From NCBI GenBank assembly GCA_013396915.1, contig VWZL01005131.1, positions 143,531 through 207,530 of the forward strand: DNA of 64,000 nt, written 5' to 3'. Shown in pieces: positions 51,180 through 61,984 of this stretch. Origin of the DNA: Stercorarius parasiticus. Lineage: Eukaryota > Chordata > Aves > Charadriiformes > Stercorariidae. The notes below the pieces were generated by a model. It was given only the letters and a program-made list of their open reading frames with translations, was not told the origin of the DNA and ran no database searches. Positions within the stretch are counted from its first letter, which is position 1; every line of letters begins with the position of its first letter. The translations under genes and the position numbers were made by a program.

Positions 51180-51535
51180 AAAAAGTTATGAACTGACTGC
51201 AAGTCCTATTCCCTATTTCCCTGTACCACTTGAGAGGAGAAGGTAGAAGAGTTGGGAGTGAAGGTGAACCTGGGAAGAAGGGAGGAGCGAGAGGAAGGTG
51301 GTTTTACTTTTGTTCTTATTTCTCATTATCCTACTCTGTTATTAATTGGCAATAAATGAAATAATCTCCCTAAATTGAGTCTGTTTTGCCCATGATATAA
51401 TTGGCAAGTGGTCTCCCTGTCCTTATCTTGACTCATGAGCTTTTATTCGTATTTCCTCCCCGGTCCTGTTAAGGAGAGGGAGTGGCTTGGTGAGAACCTG
51501 GCAGCCAGCCATGGCCAACCTGCCATATCTAGATA
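51180..51535 (+). mobile_element. Probable avian endogenous retrovirus LTR remnant (ERV-L-like)
   Basis: The stretch resembles a repeat I associate with avian LTRs: a purine-rich block (about 51233-51300), GGTTTTACTTTTGTTCTTAT, TTTCTCATTATCCTACTCTG, a poly(A) signal in AATAAATGAAAT (about 51352), GAGTCTGTTTTGCCCATGAT and CCCTGTCCTTATCTTGACTC, ending near AGCCAGCCATGGCCAACCTG. No coding sequence, primer-binding site or second LTR is visible, so it would be a solo or partial LTR. Class assignment is from memory of family appearance and could be wrong. The ends and any flanking duplication are not resolved. Confidence 0.5.
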
Positions 51536-54362
51536 CTGAAACCAAAGCTAGCCAAAATCTGCACATACAGATTTAATTTAACTGGGCCTGTTTCTGATCT
51601 TATCCATGTTGGTTATTCTCTCTTGCAACTCCATCTATGTCAAGGAGTTGTTCATGGTTGAATTGTGCACAACAATGCACTTCATGTAGTTACGCTTATT
51701 ATACTTTTAAAAAAGCAGTTTGCAATCTCTCCATGCTGTTGGCCATATCATGTTCTCTGCAGTACAAGCTGCAGAGAAGCTGCACAAGAGTTTCCTCTTG
51801 GAAGCTTCACGTGTGTCCTCTTCTGCATCTAGAAATAAAATGCTTCTTTGCTTTTGGAAAATAATGTATTTTCTATGGGTAATAAAAAATCACAAGTGTG
51901 CTTTATAAACTCAAATGGACTTTCTTCAGATCTATACATAGACTGATTTCTATATAAGTAGAAGCTGTAAAATACCACTTCTATCCCTGTAATGCAACTG
52001 ATAATGCAATGTGGTTAGAATGTATTTCTAGAAAAGCATCACATACATATTTGATAAGAAATAAATGCTAAGTACTATAACTCTGTAACAATTTGAAGGG
52101 ACTAATTTTTAATCTTCTTGTTACTGTATGCTCTACAGCACAAATAACTGTCTTCTATTTTATCTTCTATAAAAGCATATGGAATTAAATTGAGAGGGGT
52201 AGCATCATCGACGTAGCTAATATTGCCCTTGAAATATCATATGAAATAACATTGAACATTGAAATAACATATGTCAAGCCACTAATTTTGGCTTTTCTTC
52301 GTAATGACTCTCACCGATGCTTAAAAGTGAAGTTATGCCTGGTAGCTGCAGCTGGACAGTGGTTCCCTGTACTGCATCATAATCTATAAATCAGATGTTC
52401 AGCTACCTCTATGAAGGGGAAATTCAAATTGTAACTACTTGGCAGTGGTAATTTGTGATCAAGGAATAATCTGGCATTCAAGGCAAAAAGGCTCAACTGC
52501 AGAAGGAGTTAAAACAGCTGAAAGCAGGAATGCCAGAGACAGAAGGACTCCCTGCAAGGGAGTGAAGTTTCCCTTGGTAATCAGAAACAGTGGAAACATT
52601 ATCTTGTAGCCATCCTGGAATGTATGTGCTCGGGGGCCACGTTTGGGCAGCAAAGCCGGGCTGGGAGATGGACCCAAGGCTGGCCCAAGATGCCTCATGC
52701 AGCTGCCCATGGGATTAGTGCTGATGCAAGTGTATATAAGGAATTGGCTTGAGACGTATCTTTGTAGACTCCTTATAGACCCACTTATGGCAGTAGGACT
52801 TTGTCCAATGCATTGCTCATTATTTTATATTATATTTATATTTAAGCACAAATGTGTGTTTAATTCACCTCAAGGGGTACCATAAAAATTCCCAAACATG
52901 TATCACTTGTTCTACTCCATGCCCACTAGATCTGTCTCCACAAGAATCACAGTGGAGCTTGGACTTCTTAAAGAAGCACAACCAGAGGAGTCTTGTCCTC
53001 AGATTACTTAGCACTTCGGTTTTGAAGTCTTACCCAGAACAAAAGAGACTTCCATGGAAAATCCACTCATCATCTGAGGAATACTACTGCTGTGCAACCA
53101 AAGTGGTTTCTGCTCAGTCCGAGAAAGAAAGTCCTTACCTTATATGTTCAGGATAGCTTTTAAGATTCCCAAGGGGAAGGGAACACTTATCTGTATTGCT
53201 GAAAACAAGGCTAGAATTAAGATGTACATGTGAACATATAATTTGCCTTTGTCTCTTTGATTTTCTCAGTTGGTTGGGCAGCTGTAAATTATTTCTATAC
53301 TGCTTGGGTCTATGTTAAAATTATTTCATAGCTGTTAAAACAATGAAGACAAATGGCTTTATTTTATGCCTGGAGTCTGCTTAAGCAGTGTCTCTAAACC
53401 TGGATTGAGGAAACACTTCCTTAAATATAGTGCAGTCATAAACTTCTTAAGTAGTGGCATCTGGCCAATACATATAAAATTAGACACAATCATATGTGTC
53501 AGGCAGATTTGCATGCAAACAGGCATGCATGACAACAAACATAGCTATCAGCACAGTCTTCCTTGAATAATAAAGTGCAGTAGATACAGTTGTGTATCAA
53601 GACAGGTCTGAAATACAGTTAATACCGCTTATCATTAAGCAGTAATACAACTATGTGACTGTGACCTCTGTTTTAAGTAGGTCTGCCAGACAGTCACAGT
53701 TCCCATGTGCACTGATGTCAGAGACTAGAAATTTCTTCCTTTAACCCCTCAGGCCCCTTATTCTTTCTTTGTTTCCCTCATAGAACTAAAGTAAACCAGG
53801 ATGATCTCCTGTCTAGGGTTTTGGAATAGACATATTCAAAATTATTATAGCTTTTGTCATACATACAGTTGGCACATCAGCATAATCTTTCTGCTGTCCT
53901 ATCAGCAAATGTGATAATAATATGCTTGCAAAGGACCTTCTTTGTTTTTGAAGTAACTAGAGGTCCAGTTGTAACAGTGATTCTTCCAGGAACAGGGCAA
54001 ACTGGCTGCTCTTCACAGTTTTCATACCCATCAGAAAATAACTCCAGAAAAGATCATTAACCTTATCTAAATATACCCTAAAATCTGACATTTAAGGGTT
54101 TAAATTCTCATTAAAAGTTACAGGAAGGTAATAAAAATTGAAATTAGACAGCACTGTCAGCCCACTACGTCTTTGTAAGAAAGTAATCTCAAGGTTGAGT
54201 GACCATAGGGTGAGTATGTCAGGAAAAAAAATCTCATGTGGCCCTAGGAAAAAATCCAGACAGTATCAGGGCATTATTTTGCACTGCCTCACGCTGTTGC
54301 CAAATGCCAAGCATAGCATTAAGCACCTACATTGCCCAACTATAGGCAACCATGCAAGCTTT
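51536..54362. other. AT-rich non-coding DNA with a GC-richer patch
   Basis: No gene recognised. Around 52450-52760 the sequence is GC-richer, contains a CTCGGGGGCCACG block near 52629 and a TATATAAG element at 52733-52740, and is followed by AT-rich DNA. This could be part of an unrecognised LTR or an unremarkable patch. The open frames 52643-52885 (plus) and 52854-53156 (plus) show no domain pattern. Confidence 0.65.
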
Positions 54363-54628
54363 TACTCCAGATGTGGCCTCACCAAGGCAGAGTAGAGGGG
54401 GACGATGACCTCCCTCAACCTGCTGGCCACACTCTTCTTGATGCACCCCAGGATGCCATTGGCCTTCTTGGCCACAAGGGCACGTCGCTGGCTCATGGTC
54501 ATCCCGTTGTCCACCAGGACTCCCAGGTCTCTTTCCACAGAGCTGCTCTCCAGCAGGTCATCCCCCAACCTATACTGGTGCATGGGGTTATTCCTCCCCC
54601 AGTGCAGCACCCTACACTTGCCCTCCCT
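54363..54628 (-). pseudogene. CR1 ORF2 segment after the reverse transcriptase core, inverted part
   Basis: On the minus strand the frame 54610-54362 reads a conserved CR1 block: [20 protein letters not shown], then [19 protein letters not shown], then [20 protein letters not shown] and ending VRPHLE. The frame is open over its whole length, so decay is modest. It is cut off at the inversion point. Confidence 0.88.
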
Positions 54629-54629
54629 G

Positions 54630-55029
54630 GTTCAAGAAGGACAAGGAACTGCTGCAGAGGGTGCAGCAAAGGGCTACTAAGATTATTAGGGTACTGGAGC
54701 ACCTCTCTTATGAGCAAAGGCTGAGGGATTTGTGTCTCTTCAGTCTGGAAAAAAGACAGGTGAGGGGGAACCTTATCAACACTTATAAATACTTCAAGGG
54801 TGGGTGTGAGGAGGATGGGGCCAGGCTGTTTTCAGTGGTGCCCAGCGACAGGACAAGAGGTAATGGGCACAAACTTGAACATAGGAAGTTCCACCCAAAC
54901 ATGAGTAGGAAAGTCTTTGCCCTGAGGGTGGCAGAGCACTGGAACAGGCTGCCCAGAGAGGTGGTGGAGTCTCTGTCTCTGGAGACATTCAAAACCCGCC
55001 TGGACGCGTTCCTGTGCAACATGCTCTAA
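54630..55029 (+). pseudogene. CR1 ORF2 C-terminal region, direct part
   Basis: The frame to 55029 is open and carries [20 protein letters not shown], then [19 protein letters not shown], then [19 protein letters not shown] and a stop after CNML. This is the C-terminal end of CR1 ORF2. It has no start of its own and is followed by the CR1 3' UTR with GGCAGGGGGGTTGGACGAGA. Confidence 0.88.
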
Positions 55030-55111
55030 GGTGACCCTGCTCTGGCAGGGGGGTTGGACGAGATGATCTCCAGAAGTCCTTTCCAACCCTATGATTCTAT
55101 GATTCTATGAT

Positions 55112-57049
55112 CAAAGACTTAAAACTTCACACCTTTAAAATCAGTGAAAAAATCCCATTCCATTCAGCATTTCACTGTCAAGATTTAAGATTCCCCAAAA
55201 AGTATTAAAAAAATATATTCTCAACAGGACTCAATGCCTTTCATCAAATCAAAGTACTGTTGAGAATTTAGGTTCTTATATGTAATAATTTTATACTCCA
55301 GACTTATTCACTAGTGGTCATAGATGTTGCTTGGATTTCACTTCAGGTAATTACATGTTTTCTGCATAGGCATCTGCATCTAGACTAGTCACCTTAACCT
55401 TAGTTTATAGTCAATGAGGAAAAATAAGCAATCCTGGGCCATGAGTCTTTTGGTTTTTTTTAGACATCTACTTTTGAACAAGATAAATCAAGCCACCAAA
55501 GTGCCTACTGACTTTGCTGACAGCCTGGAAAGAGAGGCCAAATGAAGTCTCACATTTGGTAGATGAATCCTGCCCTCTGACACTTTGGTATGAGAGCATA
55601 GAGTATCTTACTGTCACATGCATGGCTTCATAGTAAAATAACAGACCCAGAAGAAAAACTGTTCAAAGGCAGTATTTGTGTGAGAGGGAAACCTGCAATT
55701 GCAGCTAATACACAAAATCTGTATCTTTAGATGAGGGAAAGTAAGAAAAAGAACAGAAGAAAAGATGAAATAGTCATCTTAAACAAGTGAGCTGATGCAT
55801 ACGGCAGAGAGTAGCAATCAACCCCCCACATCTGTGATCACACTCAGATGTTGTAAATACATGCAGACCGCTTTGGCCTTATTGATGTTGTACAATCACC
55901 AAACCACCAGAAGTGTCAGCCTGAGAAAGTAGAATGGCTAAAATATGAGAACGAAATGTATCACAATGGAAGGCAGAGACAGAGGCTTATAGCAGCCTAC
56001 AGTGACAACAACAGCAAGGTACTGTCTTTTCTTTGTCCTGTCACTGAGAGGAACTATATTTCTCCCTATTCGCCTGTTTGGCAGGGACACAATTTCTGGA
56101 GTCCACCTCATCATTTGTGCCTTGTTTCCATCTGTTTGTCAGTATTTCCAGCTGTGTTGCAAGAAGCGATTGCATTGCCTACTAAGAACTTTTTATTTGT
56201 TTATTTATTTATTTACTCTGAAAAACATACTCATGCATGCATCATCAATCATCTTGTATGAGCTTGAGTCAGCTATGGTTCTTGAGCTGAGCTGCTGACT
56301 CATACTGACATCTAACACATAGTTAAGTATTCCTACAGATGTTATTAGTGTCATAGGCACAGACTGGGCAGACTGAAGTAAGGGTGTTTGTTCCTTAAAG
56401 TGAAAGTTGAATCACTAATGAGATGTATAGACTTTCTGTGTCTGCAACTCCTTTAAGACGCCTTTGGTCAGGGGAGATACAAAAGTGGTAGTTATGTGAC
56501 TTTTATTGTGACAAATTACTTTATCCATTTTAAAAATGCCCAGACATAATAAGGGGCATATAATAATGAGACAGAAGGAGGGAAAGGATGAGTTAACCTT
56601 ACCATATCAGCTGAAGTCTGTAAAATCTCCAGGTCTTGCACACATATGGGACTGCTGGGATGGAGGATAAACAATAGGTGCCTTGACCTGGTCATTTTAC
56701 TCTGTACTTCTTGGGCTGCTGTAAACTTCCCCAGCTCTGTTATGTAGCTCTGAATTCCCATAATACCAGTGATCCGTGATGTCAACAACAGGGTTAAATC
56801 ATAAAGTGGTTGGGGGGAAGGAGGGATGGTTGGGTGGGATGTACAAATCTTGAAATAATGAAAAAAGGAGGCAGGGATCCTGGCAGACAGCAAGGTCAAC
56901 ATGATTCAGCTGCTGAAGATCTGGTAAAACTCACAATAAACCTTATACATAACCATCCTGGATTATCAACAACAGCACAGCAAAAAGTTGAGGGAAGTGA
57001 TTTTTCCCTGAACTTTTGTGTCCCACAATACAAGGCAAGCTGGAGCTAA
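55112..57049. other. AT-rich non-coding DNA, no gene seen
   Basis: No exon or dispersed repeat recognised. The overlapping plus-strand frames at 55956-56261 and 56002-56298 and the minus frame 56516-56902 lack recognisable domains. A TTTA repeat lies at 56191-56215. Confidence 0.7.
56191..56215. repeat. TTTA tetranucleotide microsatellite
   Basis: Five to six TTTA units with one TTTG interruption, producing the LFIYLFIY-type residues in the overlapping frames. Confidence 0.85.
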
Positions 57050-57480
57050 TCATTGATGATTAAGGGGTGGAGCAAACAATGCATAATCCAAATTAAATTG
57101 GTTTCTTTAGCCAATGGAGAAAAGAAGGCTGAGGGAGATCTTACTGCAGGTGTCCACTGAAGGAGGACTGCAGAGGAGATGGAGCCAGACTTCCCCCAGC
57201 AGCGCAGAGTGAATGGGAAGATGCAACTGTCAGAAGTTTCAGCAAGGGAAATCCTGATTGGATTGGACGTAAGAAAAAAATTCTGCACAGAGAGTCTTTA
57301 AGCACTGAAACAGATTGAGCAGAATGGCTGTAGAATAACTACACTCAGAGATATTGAGAACTTGACTGGGCAAGACTCAGAGCAACCTGGTCTAACTTAG
57401 AAACCAGCACTTCTTTAGACAGCAAGTTGTCCTGAATGATCTCCAAGGATCCCTTCCAAACATTCTTTCTTTTCATGATG
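57050..57480 (+). mobile_element. Old CR1 LINE 3' fragment
   Basis: Ordered CR1 blocks remain: AGAAAAGAAGGCTGAGGGAG, then GCAGAGGAGATGGAGCCAGA, then AGATGCAACTGTCAGAAGTT, GACGTAAGAAAAAAATTCTG, TTGACTGGGCAAGACTCAGA, GAGCAACCTGGTCTAACT and GATCTCCAAGGATCCCTTCC. These are the ORF2 C-terminus and 3' UTR. The terminal ATTCTATG repeats have decayed to ATTCTTTCTTTTCATGATG. The first 50 bases are only weakly similar, so the left end is approximate. It belongs to a different CR1 subfamily from the 54.4-kb copy, judging by the C-terminal sequence. Confidence 0.85.
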
Positions 57481-59875
57481 CTTTGTTACCTGTTAGCCCT
57501 GAAAGTAGAGAACTCTCCCTCTGGCAGCTTTGTCCATTAATATTTACATAAAGTCTTGCAGGAGTTCTCAGCCAGCTACCTTCATCATCGGCCTGCTGAA
57601 ATCGGCCACTTCGACTACTGTTGACTAGAATATGTTGGAACACACAAATGTAATATAATGCAAATTAAAGGATATGATAAAAATTACTCGCATCTGAATT
57701 TGGTTCAGGGAAATAAATCATGTGCATTATTGTAGCCATTCACTGAAAACATCTGTTCAGTAGAAACTAAAAGCAACTAAGATTTTTAACTATCTTAAAA
57801 AGAAATAGAGATCATCGAGAGTCTGATATTGAGGCACAGCTCCTCCTATGATCTGGCCTGCAACTGTTATTATTTATTCTGGTTTTCACAGTGAGGTTAG
57901 AGGAAAGTTACTATTAACTTTGAGTTAAGAAGTATTTCTAAGAGAAGTTTTCTATCTGCAGGATTTCTGATGTCTTAATGAACTCAGTAAATAACCTCAC
58001 TCACTATATGATGGTCTGAGTATCAGAATTATGGGTTGTTGACTGCCTTGATAATGAAAGGGGTTTTGTTCCAGAAGTCAAATGTACGTATTCTGCCTTT
58101 TCACCACATTTATCCATAAATGCTATACGCCCTCGATTTCACAAATTGTCAGGCATATTTATTGTGGGAGGGTAGCTTTCTGCTTCCAGTTCCCTTTCCA
58201 TTCAGAATTGCTCACAGTTTAAGATGATATGCCATAGATTGCGAATTATTTCAGGGTAGCTATAAAGTAGATGAAGAGAAGCTGAAAAACAGGTGTCTGC
58301 CTTTTGATTGGACACTGCTGGAAATGAAAATAATGATTGCTGAAGAAGGAAGCTGGACAGAAATCTTTACCTCAACGTGTAAATGCACCCAGTATGCTTG
58401 ACATTTTATCAAGAAGGCACAAACACCACCTCTTTTTAGAGATTTTAACAGCAAAACTAAAACAATATATGTCAGTGAAAGGGTGGGATGCCAGCAGACA
58501 CATGAGGATTTGCATTGGAAAATGCACAAAAGACATCCTTTATACTGTTTAAGATTTGGGCACTGTGGAGGAAGCAGTGGTCTGAATTATATGCAGTTTG
58601 CATGCCAGTCTTGAAGATGAACTATGTCCAAATTTGGGTTTAAAATTCATTATTCTATGCCTTTCTATGGTTTGCATGTATAGTTTTAAAGATCTAAAAG
58701 CATGGAATGCTTAACAGTATGGATTGAAGCTCCTCTCTCTAGGACAAACTATGCATTCCTCCAAGTCAAGAAAAGCTTTAAACATGTAATGAGCAAAATC
58801 CTTTGACATACAATAATTTCACTAAGAATTAGCTCTTTTTAAAGTGTTATGTATGTAGGGCCAGAGAGAATTTGCCAATTTTTGAATGTCATTCTTTTAG
58901 CTGGAATGACTCCCAAAAGCCTTGTTGGGAAACTTTCCTTAAAAAGATAGTCTATCAAGTTCTACCATGTACGAGTTCGAAGACAACTTTTGTCTGAAAA
59001 TAGAGGAAAAGCAAGAACTTTTCACCTTCCTTGAACCCTTTTAGTCTCCTCTAAAGTTAGCCAGTATCCTTTTTAATAGCATAAAGCAACTTTTCTCTCT
59101 GGGCAATTATGACTTTCTGAAATTTTCCAGAAAGAACAAGAAAGCAAACAAAACAAACAAAAACTAATATTGTAGTTGGAACCTTCTGCCATTTCTCAGC
59201 TTTTGTGGGTGCAGAGCACAGAGCTGCAGTTTCTGCAGCCTTTAGTTGCTCTTTCTGTTCTTACAGAGATTGCTAAGGAAGGAGGGAGCCTGGAAAGCAC
59301 ATAAGGCTGGAAGTTTAGCTGAAATTGGACTACTCTGAAAGCCACAGGACCCCTGACTTGAAAAGCACATTTCCATGACATTCATGTCATTTGCACATTA
59401 TCCATGGAATTCTAGACACTTGGTCTGTGTGACTCACACTGCCTGGGAAATCAATTGTCTCCAAAGTCAGAAAGAGACAGAAAAATCTCTGGGTGTGATG
59501 CAATACTGCGGATACAATTGTTAGCCCTGCAATGTTGTTGCATCCCACTGCTACTGGCAACACATTCAACTAAATTGTTAGATTAGTTTAACTGCTATTA
59601 CATAGCACATGCCCTACAAGTGCTATTTTGTTTATTAATAAACATTTCATAATGAAATACTGAGGATTTTCTGTATTGAATTCTTGAGTTTGCCATTTAA
59701 TTCTAGTAAGAATATTGTTTTTTTCTAGAAAACAAAACAAACAAACAAACAAACTCATAAAAATTCAATTTCCTGATAACTTCTTGCAAAACACATTTAG
59801 AACTCTGTCAGAGAAAAGTGGTTTTAGTGACACCTTTGACAACAGCCTATCATATCATGGATGGAAATAAATCAC
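57481..59875. other. AT-rich non-coding DNA, no gene seen
   Basis: No recognisable exon, RNA gene or dispersed repeat. Overlapping short frames near 58260-58552 on opposite strands have no family features. An AAAC repeat lies at 59729. Confidence 0.72.
59729..59754. repeat. AAAC tetranucleotide microsatellite
   Basis: About six AAAC units, preceded by a T-rich run. It lies 120 bases from the end of the next CR1 and is separate from it. Confidence 0.85.
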
Positions 59876-60833
59876 TGAATCACAGAATCACAGCATGGTA
59901 GGGGTTGGAAGGGACTTTTGAAGATCGTCTAGTCCAACCCCCCTGCCTAAGCAGGTTCACCTAGAGCAGGTTGGACAGGAACGCATCCAGGCGGGTTTTG
60001 AATATCTCCAGGGAAGGAGACTCCACCACCTCTCTGGGCAGCCTGTTCTAGTGCTCTGTCAGCCTCAAAGTAAAGAAGGTTTTCCTCATGTTGAGATGGA
60101 ATTTTCCGTGTTCTAGCTTGTGTCTGTTGCCCCTTGTCCTGTTGCCAGGCTCCACTGAAAAGAGTCCGGCCCATCCTCTTGGCGCCCGCCATTTAGATAT
60201 TTATAAGCATTGATGAGATATCCCCTCTCAGTCGTCTCCAGGCTAGGAAGACCCAGGTCTTTCAGCCTTTCCTCATAAAAGAGGTGTTCCATTCCCTTGA
60301 TTATCTTTGTAGCCCTCCATTGGACTCTCTCCAGTAGTTCCCTGTCTTTCTTGAACTGAGGAACCCAGAACTGGACACAGTACTCCAGATGTGGCCTCAC
60401 CAGGGCAGAGTAGAGGGGGAGGATGACCTTCCTTGACCTGCTGGCCATGCTCTTTTTAGTGCACCCCAGGATATTATTGGCCTTCTTGGCCACAAGGGCA
60501 CATTGCTGGTTCATGGTCATCTTGTTGTCCAACAGGATTCCCAGCTCCATCTCTGCAGAACTGCTTTCCAGCATGCACCCTAACCTGTACGGGTGCATGG
60601 AGTTATTCCTCCCTAGGTGCAGGACCCTATACTTGCCCTTGTAGAACTTCATTAGGTTCCTCTCCGCCCAACACTCTAGCCTGTCCAGGTTTTGCTATAT
60701 GGTGGCTCAGCTTTCTGGTGTGTCAGCAGCTGCTCCCAGTTTTGTGTCATCAGCAAACTTGCTGAGGGTACACTCTGTCCCCTCATCCAGGTTGTTGATG
60801 AATATGTTGAACAATACTGGACCCAGTACTGGA
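59876..60833 (-). mobile_element. CR1 LINE 3' fragment, minus strand
   Basis: Read on the minus strand this covers about 960 bases from the end of the reverse transcriptase ([14 protein letters not shown] at about 60832) through FADDTKLG (FADD codons 60746-60757), the ORF2 C-terminus and the 3' UTR, ending in ATTCTGTGATTC units near 59876. The 5' truncation within the reverse transcriptase is typical. It is a close relative of the 54.4-kb copy and provides the uninterrupted order needed to read that copy's inversion. Confidence 0.93.
60064..60832 (-). pseudogene. CR1 ORF2 3' portion (end of reverse transcriptase to C-terminus), broken
   Basis: The part upstream of 60652 retains the FADD catalytic motif but has in-frame stops after DTPES and ATI. 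The open frame 60652-60113 then carries [58 protein letters not shown] and MEHLFYEERLKDLGLPSLET. A frameshift near 60130-60190 (within the region matching [17 protein letters not shown]) moves the remaining C-terminus ([16 protein letters not shown]) to another frame. It is an untranslated fossil of the LINE polymerase. Confidence 0.88.
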
Positions 60834-61953
60834 TAGAATTAAAGTTATTCCCTGACAGGAAAATATTGGAGCACGAATTTAGAAATCAAGTGCACGAATT
60901 TGAACCATTCTAGAGAACTTAATAGAAAGTTACAATTATTTTCTGCTATGTGCAAAGATTATTCAAAGTATGTATAAAAATGATTTTTTTTTTCCATCTA
61001 GGAGCTAAAACTTTATCAAGTCAGTTTTTCTTATCGAGAAATAACTGTTGTGGTAGAGCTCTTGACAGGACACAAGGACAGTCATTAATACAAGGCAATG
61101 CAATAACGTGAGACCTTTCCTGCCTTCTGGAAGGACTGGAGCTTTACTTGAACAAAGACATGTCAGTTTGTATCTTGAACAGTTTGGTGCATAATGTGAT
61201 ATATTTTTAATTCAGCTTCAAGCTTCAGTATTTGGAATAGGATAATTGGGATTATGACATCTAAATGGAGATGACTTCATTGTTATTTCTTTAGGTCCTG
61301 TGGACGTCCATGCAATAGGGATGTGGGGCTTGATTCAGTTTCCTAAACGAAGTTTTCTGTGACCTATGGTATCTCATCCAGCTTCCAGCTGCCACTCCTG
61401 AATGTTGTGGGTGTCCTGTAGGTCTTGCAGTACAGCTTTTGCCTTCATCATGACACTTTTTTGAGCATCAAATATAATCATGCTCACTCTTCATTAGAAC
61501 TGTTGGAAGTTCTCCTAATTTATTAACAGACAGTACTTCCTCTTTTCCCATCCACACTCTAAATGACTGAAAAACTCTCAAAGTGGTGATCACCAAGAGT
61601 ACTAGATGAATTAATATTCAAAAACTTGATAAAGCAATCTCACTGGGAACTGATCTGGCAGAATTTTGTATGGCATAGCGGTCTCTATCAGATTTGTGCT
61701 TTGCTTACTCAAGAATTTATTTGAAAAAGTCATGATTAAAATAGGAAGACTTCCCAACAATAGCTTCTGAAGACATTGATTGAGGAACAGAGGAACAGAA
61801 TAAATGGAACATATCATTGTTCAAAATCATTGTATATTGTTGCTCAAAATTACAAACAACTCACAATGGAAAAGGCAATTAAAGACAATTATTCAGCTAG
61901 ATTATAAGCAGACCGTATTTGCTTCCCAGAGTATCATTATATCTACAGTTTTG

Positions 61954-61984
61954 TCTTTTTTTTCTCTCTCTTTCTTCTTTTCAT
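61954..61984 (+). repeat. Polypyrimidine tract
   Basis: About 30 bases of T and C with a CTCTCTC core, broken only at its edges. It is followed by a short single-copy stretch. No 3' splice-site context could be supported because no exon is recognised downstream. Confidence 0.75.

Larger units (their letters stand above)
54363..55111 (+). mobile_element. CR1 LINE with inverted 5' segment (twin-priming structure)
   Basis: The right part (about 54630-55111) is a plus-strand CR1 3' region from [20 protein letters not shown] through the ORF2 stop, the 3' UTR and a terminal run of ATTCTATG units. The left part (54363-about 54628) is the adjoining upstream CR1 region in reverse orientation: read on the minus strand it ends in [11 protein letters not shown]. 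Compared with the intact copy at 60 kb, the two parts are consecutive in the element apart from about 24 missing bases. This is the expected product of twin priming during target-primed reverse transcription. No clear target-site duplication is seen, which is normal for CR1. Confidence 0.9.
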
